Notes: generated by a model not told the origin, from the sequence alone. Shown: positions 1 to 8,510, counted from the stretch's first letter. The stretch: DNA of 64,000 nucleotides from Legionella shakespearei DSM 23087 (GCF_000373765.1 NZ_KB892389.1:1-64000), one strand, 5' to 3'. Numbers and translations are program-made.

Positions 1-39
1 AGAGAAAGTTGTATAATACAATTTGCCCATATTTTCTAC

Positions 40-66
40 GTGCCGCGGCTTGTCCGCGGCATCCAG
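40..66. repeat. Short palindromic repeat, family E (copy 1)
   Basis: A short hairpin whose arms CCGCGG and CCGCGG flank CTTGT, followed by ATCCAG. Related copies lie at 124-152 (TGCGGACAAGCCGCAGG), 34360-34387 and, degraded, 54565-54592. It is intergenic. I see no gene in it. Confidence 0.6.
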
Positions 67-235
67 TTCGATCTACTAATGAGCACAAAGATTTGATATC
101 TTTCATATTTACGCTGAATTTTCTGGATCCTGCGGACAAGCCGCAGGACGTAGGTGATTATTACCACATTCTCGTAAGGAAGCGGAACAGTCCGCTAATA
201 CGAATCTGTCTCTTATACATATCTTCGCCATTCTC

Positions 236-350
236 CGATCCACGTCGTCCTGAGCGCGTCTTTTTGCGCGAAGGATCTCCTGAAACCGGCATGGTGCCAA
301 TATTTGGAGATCCTTCGCGCAAAAAGACGCGCTCAGGACGACGTGGATCG
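236..350. repeat. 110-bp long hairpin repeat, family A (copy A1)
   Basis: Two near-perfect inverted arms of about 45 bp (left begins CGATCCACGTCGTCC, right ends GGACGACGTGGATCG) around a short asymmetric centre containing GGCATGGTGCC. The arms include GGAGATCCTTCGCGC. It is one of eight full copies in the window; all lie between genes. It has no coding capacity and no transposase is nearby, so MITE-like or REP/BIME-like origin is inferred. Confidence 0.9.
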
Positions 351-503
351 GGATAGGGCTACCCAAACCTCTCCAGATTGTCAGGAAATTGTAAAATTCT
401 CTTTTTTTGATCTGCTATACTCATCTCATATGTTATCTTGTTTTTGAGCAATAAAGCGACGAAATGATAAAGAAAGTGATTTTAATGAATTGAAGGTGAT
501 GAT

Positions 504-1130
504 ATGTCAACAAAAGAAGAACAGCTAAAGAAACTACAGGAAGAAGAGAAACGCAGGGATGAAGCATTTGCATTGGCACGAGAACAAGAAGAGAGAAAGG
601 ACAAAGAACGGAAAGACGCAGCCTTGGCTGCTGAAGAAGAACAACAAATTGGCCAAGAGACTTATTTTACTCCTTCACCTAATACCAATAAAAGTGACTG
701 GGAAAAAATCATTGAAGACTACAAGAAGAAATATCCTGACGAGCCTGTTAAAGATAATGTTCTGGTATTTCCTACCCGAGAAGATGCAATTAACTTCTTC
801 CAACAGCAAGCTAGCGCAAACCCACCGCGTAAATTTTTAGGTACAGAAATAGATGCTAGCGGTAAGCCAACCGGATTTAATGTTTTTTCTTGTGGCGATG
901 GGAAGTTGTATCAAGGTTCATTAAATGAAATACAAGACCAGTTGAAAGAGGCACAAAAAGCAAAACCTGATGATCCTAATATCAAAGAAGGGCTTGCTAT
1001 TATAGCACGTGCGTTAAATCCGGCTCAGGACTTCCGTGCTGCTTTAAAAGAAACGAAGGATGCTGATGAACCTCAACAATCAACAGCACCAAATCCATTG
1101 AGTACTAAACCGCGTACAGCACCGTTATAG
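504..1130 (+). CDS. Highly charged protein of unknown function
   Basis: I do not recognise this 208-residue protein. The start at 504 is supported by AAGGTG seven bases upstream. Residues 4-50 are almost entirely Lys, Glu, Arg, Asp, Gln and Ala and should form a charged helix or coiled coil. The middle (about 70-175) looks globular. The last 30 residues are low in hydrophobics and rich in Pro, Ser and Thr, ending KPRTAPL. There is no signal peptide or membrane segment. A possible extended -10 element (TGCTATACT, 413-421) precedes it, and a family-B hairpin starts ten bases after the stop, where it may end transcription. A soluble protein with a charged N-terminus and disordered tail, flanked by repeats in a Legionella-like genome, could be a Dot/Icm substrate. 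That is a guess from composition only. Confidence 0.75.
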   Translation: MSTKEEQLKKLQEEEKRRDEAFALAREQEERKDKERKDAALAAEEEQQIGQETYFTPSPNTNKSDWEKIIEDYKKKYPDEPVKDNVLVFPTREDAINFFQQQASANPPRKFLGTEIDASGKPTGFNVFSCGDGKLYQGSLNEIQDQLKEAQKAKPDDPNIKEGLAIIARALNPAQDFRAALKETKDADEPQQSTAPNPLSTKPRTAPL

Positions 1131-1139
1131 GTTTTAATA

Positions 1140-1243
1140 CCGAGCCGCGACCGTAAGGAAGCGGAAATTTTGGATTTGCACCTGCTGAATAATTAACAAT
1201 GGAGTACCTCGAACTGTTCCGCTTCCTTACGGTCGCGGCTCGG
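1140..1243. repeat. Long hairpin repeat, family B (copy B1), possible terminator
   Basis: Arms CCGAGCCGCGACCGTAAGG... and ...CCTTACGGTCGCGGCTCGG are exact complements over about 27 bases with a loop of about 50. TTTTCTT follows directly. Its position ten bases after the stop of the 504-1130 gene fits a transcript end. The same arms build the tandem array at 33.3-34.3 kb. Confidence 0.8.
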
Positions 1244-1266
1244 TTTTCTTAACATAATGATTTTTT

Positions 1267-1357
1267 GTAGCCCGTATTAGCGAAGCGTAATACGGGAAAT
1301 ATTGGGGGTCATGCATATTTCGATCCCGTATTACGGCTCGCGCCTAATACGGGCTAC
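1267..1357. repeat. Long hairpin repeat, family C (copy C1)
   Basis: Arms read GTAGCCCGTATTAGCG... and inverted ...CTAATACGGGCTAC, with ATATTTCGATCCCG in the loop side. It lies just 3' of nrdB (minus strand) and next to copy B1, so the 242-bp gap after the first gene is almost all repeat. Confidence 0.8.
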
Positions 1358-1372
1358 AAAAGCCTGTGAGGC

Positions 1373-2473
1373 TTATTCATCTTCCCAGCTTAATGTACCA
1401 CCTGCCTGATATTCAATGACGCGGGTTTCAAAGAAGTTTTTCTCTTTCTTTAAGTCCATCATTTCACTCATCCATGGGAATGGGTTTTCAGCACCAGGAT
1501 ACTGATCAGGTAAGCCAATCTGATTTAAACGGCGGTTGGCAATAAAGTGCAGATATTCTTCAAACATTTCCGCATTCATTCCTAAAATACCGTGAGGCAT
1601 AGTATCTTTTGCGTATTGGTATTCCATTGCTACGCCGTCTTTAACCATTTGAATAATTTCTTCTTTAAACGCCGGTGTCCATAAATCAGGATTTTCAATT
1701 TTAATCTGGTTAATGACATCAATACCAAAGTTCATGTGCATGGACTCATCACGTAAAATGTATTGGAACTGCTCTGATGTTCCTACCATTTTATTACGGC
1801 GTCCCATAGACAATATCTGGGTAAATCCTACATAGAAAAAGATACCTTCAAATATGACATAGAATGCAATCAAATCACGTAATAAACGCTGATCATTTTC
1901 TGGTGTACCCGTATGGAAGGTTTCATCACCCAGACTTTGGGTAAAGGGCAGGGCCCAGGCTGCTTTTCTTGAAACAGAAGGTATTTCACGGTACATATTA
2001 AATACTTCAGCTTCATCCAGCCCCAGACTTTCAATAACGTATTGGTACGCATGGGTATGTAATGCTTCTTCAAATGCCTGACGCAACAGGTATTGACGGC
2101 ATTCAGGATTGGTAATATGCCTGTAAACAGCCAGAACAAGATTGTTAGCAACTAAGGAATCAGCAGTTGAGAAAAAGCCCAGATTACGTTTAATAATTAA
2201 ACGCTCATCTTCAGTAAGCCCATTAGGATCTTTCCACAGGGCTACGTCAGCACTCATACTGATTTCATTAGGCATCCAGTGGTTCGCGCAGGCAGTTAAA
2301 TATTTATCCCAGGCCCAACGGTATTTAAATGGAACCAACTGGTTTAGATCCGCGCGGCAGTTAATAATTTGCTTATCATCCACATGGATACGCGCAGCGC
2401 CCATTTCCAGGCTCTCCAGGCCTGTTGCCCCCATATGGGGGGCTTCACTGTGAAGTGTATCATTGTATTGCAT
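1373..2473 (-). CDS. nrdB: Ribonucleoside-diphosphate reductase class Ia, beta subunit
   Basis: Small (R2) subunit that carries the diferric-tyrosyl radical used by NrdA to reduce ribonucleotides to deoxyribonucleotides in the cytosol. The 366 residues match the family length. Visible ligands are D105, the E136-x-x-H139 pair with a tyrosine at 143 in the position of E. coli Tyr122, and a second E-x-x-H in [10 protein letters not shown]. The start is preceded by AGGAGA. It lies 16 bases downstream of nrdA on the same strand, so the two should be cotranscribed. No nrdI, glutaredoxin or ferredoxin gene follows. A family-C hairpin lies directly after its stop and may end the message. Confidence 0.97.
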   Translation of the reverse strand: MQYNDTLHSEAPHMGATGLESLEMGAARIHVDDKQIINCRADLNQLVPFKYRWAWDKYLTACANHWMPNEISMSADVALWKDPNGLTEDERLIIKRNLGFFSTADSLVANNLVLAVYRHITNPECRQYLLRQAFEEALHTHAYQYVIESLGLDEAEVFNMYREIPSVSRKAAWALPFTQSLGDETFHTGTPENDQRLLRDLIAFYVIFEGIFFYVGFTQILSMGRRNKMVGTSEQFQYILRDESMHMNFGIDVINQIKIENPDLWTPAFKEEIIQMVKDGVAMEYQYAKDTMPHGILGMNAEMFEEYLHFIANRRLNQIGLPDQYPGAENPFPWMSEMMDLKKEKNFFETRVIEYQAGGTLSWEDE

Positions 2474-2489
2474 TCAATTTTCTCCTGAA

Positions 2490-5315
2490 TTATTGGCAGG
2501 CTTCGCAGTCTGGATCAAGGATCGAGCATACTTTAGGCTCTTCATTGACCAGTTTTACTGCGTTAAGCGCTCCATCGGTAACTGTTGATTTCTCTGCATT
2601 ACTGGCACCAAGGCTACGCAGGTAATAAGTGGTTTTTAAGCCACGTACCCAGGCATGCATGTAGAGTTGATCCAGCTTTTTACCTGATGGCTGAGCCATA
2701 TAGATGTTAAGGGATTGAGCCTGATCTATCCATTTTTGACGGCGTGATGCTGCTTCAACCAGCCATATGGGATCGATTTCAAAAGAAGTAGCATAACGTC
2801 TTTTTAATTCCTCTGGAATACGGCTTATTGGCTGTACGCTACCATTGAAATATTTCAGATCATTGACCATCACGTCATCCCAGAGATTCAGTGCTTTCAA
2901 ATCAGCCACTAAATAAGGGTTAACCACCGTAAACTCACCTGACAGGTTGGATTTAACATACAGGTTCTGGTAGGTTGGCTCAATGGATTGTGACACACCA
3001 CAAATGTTGGAAATAGTCGCTGTTGGCGCAATAGCCATGACGTTAGAGTTACGCATACCTTGAGTACGCACTTTAACTCTCAATGTTTCCCAGTCCAGTC
3101 TTTGTGAACGGTCTTGTTCCAGATATTTGCTACGTGCCTGTTGCAGCAAATTGATGGAGTCAATTGGTAATATTCCCTTGCTCCACAAAGAGCCTTCATA
3201 ACTGGAATAACTGCCACGCTCTTTGGCCAGTTCGCACGATGCTTCTATTGCATAATAACTGATAAGTTCCATGGATGAATCAGCAAATTCAATAGCTTCT
3301 TTGGAAGTGTAATCAATTTTTAACTCATACAGTGCATCCTGGAATCCCATTAAACCTAAACCGATGGGGCGGTGTTTCAGGTTGGAATTGCGTGCCTGAG
3401 GTACTGAATAATAGTTAATATCAATAACGTTATCCAACATACGAATAGCTGTAGTGATAGTACGCTTTAATTTTTCTTTATCCAGCTTGCCATTTTTAAT
3501 ATGGGCAGGAAGATTCACACTACCTAAATTACATACAGCAATTTCTTCTTCTGATGTATTTAAAGTAATTTCTGTACATAAGTTTGAACTGTGAATCACA
3601 CCAGCATGTTGCTGTGGTGAACGCAGGTTACATGGATCTTTAAAGGTCATCCAGGGGTGGCCTGTTTCAAACAGCATGGACAGCATTTTTCGCCATAGTT
3701 TAACCGCAGAAAGGGTTTTGGCATTTTTGATAATGCCCTGGCGTGCTTTCTCTTCAGAAGCAAGATACATGGCTTCAAAGGCTTTTCCGTATTGGTCATG
3801 TAACTCAGGTACTTCATCTGGGGAGAATAAAGTCCAATCACCTTCTTCTTTTACTCGTTGCATGAATAAATCAGGTATCCATAAGGCAGTATTCATGTCG
3901 TGAGTACGGCGTCTGTCGTCACCGGTATTTTTTCTCAACTCCAGGAACTCTTCTACATCCCTGTGCCAGCATTCCAGATAAGCACAGACGGCGCCTTTAC
4001 GTTTACCACCCTGATTCACCGCAACGGCTGTGGCGTCTGCAACATTCAGGAAGGGGACTACCCCTTGGGATTTGCCATTGGTGCCCTTAATGTGTGAGCC
4101 CATAGCACGAACAGGAGTCCAGTCATTACCCAGGCCACCAGCAAATTTGGAGAGGAGGGCATTGTCTTTAATCGCACTGTAAATACCATCCAGATGATCA
4201 GGAACAGTGGTTAAATAACAGCTTGATAATTGTGGTCTGACGGTACCTGAGTTAAACAGGGTCGGTGTAGACGACATGTAATCAAAAGAGGAAATTAATT
4301 GATAGAACTCAATCGCCTTGTCTTCTTTATTCTTTTCGCGCATGGCAAGTCCCATGGCAACACGCATGAAGAATGCCTGGGGTAATTCATAGCGAACACC
4401 ACGATCATGAATAAAATAACGATCATATAAAGTTTGCAGACTTAAATAAGTAAATTGCATATCACGTTCAGGCAATAATGCCTTAGATAATTTATCCAAA
4501 TCGTAATCTGCCATTTTGGCATCAAGCATGCCTTGTGCAATACCATGTGCCACATAGGCTTTGAAGTAGGCAGGATAAAGAGCACTCATTTCATCAAAGG
4601 TCGCATCAGATTTTATTTTTAATTTGCTCAGAGCTTCCATACGCAAACTGTCTAATAACAAACGCGCGCTGACGTAAGTATAGTTGGGTTCTTTTTCTAC
4701 CAGCGTACGGGCAGACATAATCAGTGCTTTGTGAACATCTTCAAACTTGGCTTGATTATAAAGATTACGCAGGGCATCTTTAACAACAGGTTCTGCAGTA
4801 ACATGTTCCAGATTACGAATGGATTCATTGACAATAGTGTTGACACGATCCATATCTAATGGCTTCAATTCACCATCAGGCATAGTAATTAACAGTTCTT
4901 TACTGTCGCTGGGTTGCTTTTGTACTTTGCTTTGACGCGCTTTACGATGCTCTTCACGATAAAGTACATAAGAACGTGCTACTTTGTAATGTCCAGTACG
5001 CATCAGAGCCAGTTCGACCTGGTCTTGAATTTCTTCAATGTGAATCGCGCCGCCACTGGGCAAACGACGTTTGAACACTTGAGATATCTGACGTGTTAAT
5101 TCTTCGATTTGTTGATGAATCCTGTCCGATGTGGGGGCGCTGCCTCCTTCATCTGCGATAAACGCATGAGTAATAGCAACTTTAATTTTTGAGTCATCAT
5201 AATCGACTACTTTACCATTACGTTTAATGGTTTTCAGCAAACCAGGTGCGTTGGCAGCCAATTCCATTTGGCTTACTAGCGGTACACCATTTACCGGATC
5301 AAGAATTTCGGACAT
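2490..5315 (-). CDS. nrdA: Ribonucleoside-diphosphate reductase class Ia, alpha subunit with two ATP-cones
   Basis: Catalytic (R1) subunit of aerobic ribonucleotide reductase. At 941 residues it is much longer than the 761 of E. coli NrdA. The extra length is at the N-terminus: an ATP-cone at about residues 28-130 (begins LLKTIKRNGK) and what looks like a second, more diverged cone at about 143-235. The barrel follows, with PTPTLFNSG-like STPTLFNSGTVRPQ and the loop containing NLCTEI. The last residues, ending CEACQ, carry the redox cysteine pair that re-reduces the active site. Two ATP-cones in NrdA are known in Pseudomonas-type enzymes, where one binds dATP for overall inhibition. The start used here opens with MSEILDPVNG. 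It is followed by nrdB. Confidence 0.97.
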   Translation of the reverse strand: MSEILDPVNGVPLVSQMELAANAPGLLKTIKRNGKVVDYDDSKIKVAITHAFIADEGGSAPTSDRIHQQIEELTRQISQVFKRRLPSGGAIHIEEIQDQVELALMRTGHYKVARSYVLYREEHRKARQSKVQKQPSDSKELLITMPDGELKPLDMDRVNTIVNESIRNLEHVTAEPVVKDALRNLYNQAKFEDVHKALIMSARTLVEKEPNYTYVSARLLLDSLRMEALSKLKIKSDATFDEMSALYPAYFKAYVAHGIAQGMLDAKMADYDLDKLSKALLPERDMQFTYLSLQTLYDRYFIHDRGVRYELPQAFFMRVAMGLAMREKNKEDKAIEFYQLISSFDYMSSTPTLFNSGTVRPQLSSCYLTTVPDHLDGIYSAIKDNALLSKFAGGLGNDWTPVRAMGSHIKGTNGKSQGVVPFLNVADATAVAVNQGGKRKGAVCAYLECWHRDVEEFLELRKNTGDDRRRTHDMNTALWIPDLFMQRVKEEGDWTLFSPDEVPELHDQYGKAFEAMYLASEEKARQGIIKNAKTLSAVKLWRKMLSMLFETGHPWMTFKDPCNLRSPQQHAGVIHSSNLCTEITLNTSEEEIAVCNLGSVNLPAHIKNGKLDKEKLKRTITTAIRMLDNVIDINYYSVPQARNSNLKHRPIGLGLMGFQDALYELKIDYTSKEAIEFADSSMELISYYAIEASCELAKERGSYSSYEGSLWSKGILPIDSINLLQQARSKYLEQDRSQRLDWETLRVKVRTQGMRNSNVMAIAPTATISNICGVSQSIEPTYQNLYVKSNLSGEFTVVNPYLVADLKALNLWDDVMVNDLKYFNGSVQPISRIPEELKRRYATSFEIDPIWLVEAASRRQKWIDQAQSLNIYMAQPSGKKLDQLYMHAWVRGLKTTYYLRSLGASNAEKSTVTDGALNAVKLVNEEPKVCSILDPDCEACQ

Positions 5316-5369
5316 GTTTCCCCCACGAAATATGTTTTATAAGCTGTTGACAGAAGGTTTCGGAGTCTG

Positions 5370-5378
5370 TTATCAACA
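5370..5378 (+). promoter_or_regulatory. DnaA-box-like site upstream of nrdA
   Basis: TTATCAACA differs from the DnaA consensus TTATCCACA at one base. It lies about 20 bases downstream (in nrdA direction) of the TATAAT candidate at 5402-5397. In E. coli the nrdAB promoter is known to bind DnaA, so the position is suggestive; one-mismatch sites are common by chance. Confidence 0.3.
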
Positions 5379-5495
5379 GGCTCCCGCGTTATTCTAATTA
5401 TAGTACAAAACCCAACATATAGATATTTTGCGTAGTGCAAATAACAAGATAATGTGTTTTTGTTCGGTGGTCAAGAGAATAATTTGGGAGTAAAT

Positions 5496-5504
5496 TGTGG
5501 ATAA
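5496..5504 (-). promoter_or_regulatory. Perfect DnaA box upstream of nrdA
   Basis: TGTGGATAA is the exact reverse complement of TTATCCACA. It lies 180 bases upstream of the nrdA start codon and about 95 bases upstream of the TATAAT candidate. Known E. coli practice, DnaA control of nrdAB, makes this worth recording; function here is inference. Confidence 0.45.
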
Positions 5505-5632
5505 CTTGTGGGTTAATATGTATTAACTTACTGCTTTACTTATATATGCGTTTATTATCATAGTCTTTCATTTATATTCGCGCGATATCATCCTGAATGC
5601 AATTTTTTTTGCATGAAAGAATCGTTCCCATC

Positions 5633-5751
5633 CCCGAACCACGTCGTCCTGAGCGCGTCTTTTGGCGCGAAGGATCTCCAAATATTGGCACCATGCCACT
5701 TTCAGGAGATCCTTCGCGCCAAAAGACGCGCTCAGGACGACGTGGTTCGGG
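5633..5751. repeat. 110-bp long hairpin repeat, family A (copy A2)
   Basis: Arms open with CCCGAACCACGTCGTCC and close with the exact inverse GGACGACGTGGTTCGGG. The inner arm has TTTTGGCGCGAAGG instead of TTTTTGCGCGAAGG, and the other arm carries the matching change (CCTTCGCGCCAAAA), so pairing is kept. The centre is inverted relative to copy A1. Confidence 0.9.
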
Positions 5752-5778
5752 TTAAGACAGTTACAAGCAACCGGGCTT

Positions 5779-6546
5779 CTATAACCGCTTAACTATAATC
5801 GCATCACTCACATTAGAAAAACCATGTACATTCAGTTTGAACGAATCAATATGTGCGTACAACTGACTGGAGCTGCCGCCGTCAAGATTGATGGCATCGG
5901 TACAGGATAATGGTGGCGCTTTCATCAATTGCGCCAGGTCACGGGTAGACATTCCCGCATTGGTAGAAACCAGAATAATCACTTGTCCATCTTTGGTGAT
6001 CCCCAGGGCTGACCTGTCAGCAATACCCGGTTTAAGAGAGGGCATTCGGCCATTGATTAATAAACGGGGACCGCTTTGTACCGCAAAATTAATATCCTGA
6101 TCGTAATTAAAATTTCGCACATTGGTCACATAGGGGCGATTATTTTTTACATAAAAAATTCCCCACCAACTGATGTTTTTTATAGGATTTTGCAGTTTAC
6201 TATTAGTGATTCTCAAGCCCAGCGGTTTGAAATCATGATCAAAAAAGCCTCCATTAATGCTTAACAAGGCCTTACTGTGTTCAGCAAACTGATCGGCAGA
6301 GGCATTTTTCAAGCCCAGTTTTTTGGCACTGACCAAAGCAAGTCGATTTTTACTCAAATCGATACGGAACACATGGATGTTGGACCAAGGCGATAAAATA
6401 CCGCCTCGCAAATCCTGATACTCTATACCTGCAGCTAATTCTTGCCATTGCTCCGCAGCATGGGAATTGACCGGAATCAGTAAACTGATAATAAAAAGAA
6501 TTAAATAAACAATGTTTGCGGGATAAACATTGGTTTGCGAAGACAT
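5779..6546 (-). CDS. Secreted phosphodiester glycosidase-like protein (NAGPA/DUF2233 fold)
   Basis: The 255-residue protein begins with a hydrophobic signal peptide (about residues 10-30, ending NSHAAEQ). The rest matches the phosphodiester-glycosidase family related to the eukaryotic uncovering enzyme NAGPA: LLSINGGFFDHDFKPLGL near residue 90, VQSGPRLLINGR near 155, the DRSALGITKDG strand, and LDGGSSSQLYA near 220. Family members cleave sugar phosphodiesters; the natural substrate here is unknown. Export to the periplasm or beyond is predicted from the signal peptide. It is divergent from pmbA, with only 45 bases between the start codons. A family-A hairpin lies just past its stop. Confidence 0.85.
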   Translation of the reverse strand: MSSQTNVYPANIVYLILFIISLLIPVNSHAAEQWQELAAGIEYQDLRGGILSPWSNIHVFRIDLSKNRLALVSAKKLGLKNASADQFAEHSKALLSINGGFFDHDFKPLGLRITNSKLQNPIKNISWWGIFYVKNNRPYVTNVRNFNYDQDINFAVQSGPRLLINGRMPSLKPGIADRSALGITKDGQVIILVSTNAGMSTRDLAQLMKAPPLSCTDAINLDGGSSSQLYAHIDSFKLNVHGFSNVSDAIIVKRL

Positions 6547-6591
6547 GTTATTGTATCCTTATGTACATCATTCAACACCACGGAATCTCAT

Positions 6592-7950
6592 ATGCAAATT
6601 AAAAAGCAACATAACAATAGTGAAGTGCATAAGTCAACAACAGAATTAACCCGGTTGCTGAACGAAGTATTGGAAATTGCCAGAAAAGAAGGGGCGACTG
6701 ACGCTGCTGTGGCGGTAAATAATGATCGCGGCTTTTCAGTAGACGTGCGTATGGGGGAAGTGGAAACTGTTGCATTCAGTGAAGATAAAGGGGTTGGTTT
6801 AACCGTTTATTTTGGCCAGAGAAAAGGTGCAGCCAGCAGTACGGATACTTCACCTGCTGCTTTGGAATCTATGGTAAAAGCTGCTTGCGATATAGCCAGA
6901 GTCAGCGCGGCTGATCCTTGCTTTGGATTGGCAGATAAGGAATTAATGAGTAAAAACCATCCTGATTTGGATTTGTTTCATCCCTGGGATGTTACCCCTC
7001 AGCAAGCGATTGAAATCGCCTTGAAATGTGAATCCCATGCTTTGTCTCTGGACGAACGAATTACCAATTCCGACGGCGTCAGTGTCTCTTCTTATGAATC
7101 ACACCATGCCTATGCGAATACCCATGGCGCTGAAGGATACATCTATGCAACCCGACATAGCATCAGTTGTTCCGTCATTGCTAAAGAGGGTGATGAAATG
7201 CAGCGTGATTACGATTATACAACGGTGCGAAATGCGCGTGATCTGGTTGATACAGATTCAATCGCCAGAAATGCGGTAGAACGTGCTGTAAGTCGTCTCG
7301 GAGCAAAGCAGGTGAAAACGCAAACAGCTCCGGTTGTTTTTTCATCAAGAGTATCCAGTAGTTTGCTTGCCAGTTTTGTAAATGCCATCAGCGGCTCCAA
7401 TTTATATAGAAAAAACTCCTTTTTGCTCGATTCCGTTGGACAACAACTTTTCCCTGATTTTGTGCGTATTTACGAACAACCCCATTTACCAGGCGGTTTG
7501 GGAAGTTCGCCCATAGATGGTGAAGGAGTGTCAACCAGACCTAATGTGCTGGTAGATAAAGGAATATTACTCCAATACGTATTGGGCAGTTATTCCGCCC
7601 GCAAACTGGGTTTACAAACCACTGCGAACAGTGATGGAGTCCATAACCTTACTATTGATCCTACTGCTGGTGATTTAGATGATTTGTTAAAGAAAATGAA
7701 CACGGGCTTGCTGGTCACAGAACTGATGGGGCAAGGGATTAACGGCATTACCGGTGATTACTCGCGTGGTGCCAGTGGTTATTGGGTTGAAGACGGAGTC
7801 ATTCAGTATCCTGTCGATGAAATTACCATTGCCGGGAATTTGAAAGAGATGTTCCAGATGATTCTTGCCATCGGAAATGATATTAACCCAAATATTGCAA
7901 CGCGTTGTGGTTCCATCCTTTTAGAGAAAATGACGATAGCCGGAGCATAA
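6592..7950 (+). CDS. pmbA: Metalloprotease PmbA (TldE)
   Basis: Homologue of PmbA/TldE, partner of TldD in a cytosolic metalloprotease that trims unfolded peptides (microcin B17 maturation and CcdA degradation in E. coli). From the ATG at 6592 the protein has 452 residues, the usual length. An upstream in-frame ATG at 6535 would add 19 residues that run into the divergent gene and are not conserved-looking, so 6592 is preferred although its ribosome site is weak. Family features seen are the N-terminal GATDAAVAVNNDRGFSV strand, GEGVSTRPNVLVDKGILLQY and the C-terminal TGDYSRGASGYWVEDG segment. tldD is not in the window. A hairpin terminator candidate follows at 7993-8020. Confidence 0.95.
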   Translation: MQIKKQHNNSEVHKSTTELTRLLNEVLEIARKEGATDAAVAVNNDRGFSVDVRMGEVETVAFSEDKGVGLTVYFGQRKGAASSTDTSPAALESMVKAACDIARVSAADPCFGLADKELMSKNHPDLDLFHPWDVTPQQAIEIALKCESHALSLDERITNSDGVSVSSYESHHAYANTHGAEGYIYATRHSISCSVIAKEGDEMQRDYDYTTVRNARDLVDTDSIARNAVERAVSRLGAKQVKTQTAPVVFSSRVSSSLLASFVNAISGSNLYRKNSFLLDSVGQQLFPDFVRIYEQPHLPGGLGSSPIDGEGVSTRPNVLVDKGILLQYVLGSYSARKLGLQTTANSDGVHNLTIDPTAGDLDDLLKKMNTGLLVTELMGQGINGITGDYSRGASGYWVEDGVIQYPVDEITIAGNLKEMFQMILAIGNDINPNIATRCGSILLEKMTIAGA

Positions 7951-7992
7951 TTAAGTCGGGTATTGAGGTATTTTAAAGTGAGGTCCATTTCT

Positions 7993-8020
7993 CATCATCC
8001 TGAACCGTGATCAGAATGAT
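7993..8020. terminator. Possible bidirectional terminator between pmbA and infA
   Basis: CATCATCCTGA and TCAGAATGATG form an 11-base stem with one mismatch around ACCGTGA. It sits between two converging genes. There is no long T-run, so strength is uncertain. Confidence 0.4.
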
Positions 8021-8040
8021 GGGAAACGTTTCAAAATAAA

Positions 8041-8262
8041 TTAGTTTTTATCACGAAATATGATGCGGCCTTTGGATAAATCGTAGGGTGTTAATTCCAC
8101 CTTGACTTTATCTCCAGTCAGAATTCTGATGTAATTTTTACGCATGCGACCAGAAATATGGGCAGTAACGACGTGCCCATTTTCCAATTCAACACGAAAC
8201 ATTGTATTGGGCAGGGTGTCAATAACGGTACCAGCCATTTCTATATGATCTTCTTTTGCCAT
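8041..8262 (-). CDS. infA: Translation initiation factor IF-1
   Basis: A 73-residue S1/OB-fold protein that binds the ribosomal A site during initiation. It is near-consensus over its whole length: [19 protein letters not shown], the [19 protein letters not shown] segment and [18 protein letters not shown]. The length matches the family (72 residues in E. coli). In E. coli infA neighbours aat; here aat is 3.7 kb away, so that linkage is only loosely kept. It converges with pmbA. The 248 bases upstream to the next gene hold no other credible gene. Confidence 0.98.
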   Translation of the reverse strand: MAKEDHIEMAGTVIDTLPNTMFRVELENGHVVTAHISGRMRKNYIRILTGDKVKVELTPYDLSKGRIIFRDKN

Positions 8263-8510
8263 AGGTCTCTCAGTGATGTATCAAATTCATAAAGGTGAAA
8301 TAGTGCACTAAAATGAGAAAAATGTAAATCTGTCTTTACTATAGAAGAGAAAAGCAGTGCATTTTTATTTATTTGTAAGTGTTCAGCCTTATTCGAGTAC
8401 ACATAAGCCCATGCCCCTTGAACGGTTACATTTATTTTCTTCACCATATTGTAAAGCGTCATCCTGTGACTTTAGAATGATGCTCCGGATTAACTATCGC
8501 TTGAGGGAAT

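Larger units (their letters stand above)
1..503. other. Gene-free region made of repeat fragments
   Basis: No credible gene is visible before the ATG at 504. The stretch holds two family-E hairpins (40-66, 124-152), a family-B fragment (about 173-190), a family-C fragment (191-202), a 19-mer nearly identical to the Tn5 mosaic end (206-224) and a full family-A hairpin (236-350). A 115-codon open frame across 9-356 is only repeat sequence read through, so I do not call it. From 361 to 503 the DNA is AT-rich leader for the downstream gene; TGCTATACT (413-421) resembles an extended -10 element. Confidence 0.6.
5316..5632. other. nrdA upstream region, no gene
   Basis: About 320 AT-rich bases upstream of nrdA without a credible gene. 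On the minus strand a TATAAT lies at 5402-5397; no convincing -35 is seen. An imperfect inverted pair CTGTTGACAG / CTGTTATCAACAG spans about 5344-5380. A perfect DnaA-box sequence TGTGGATAA lies at 5496-5504. Confidence 0.5.

Noticed and set aside
9-356. 115-codon open frame at the window start
   Set aside because: It runs through four repeat fragments and a full palindrome; the product has no family character and no ribosome site.
5380-5425. NrdR boxes upstream of nrdA
   Set aside because: The two best 16-mers match the consensus at only about 9-10 positions and their spacing (about 23 bases) is not the usual three helical turns.
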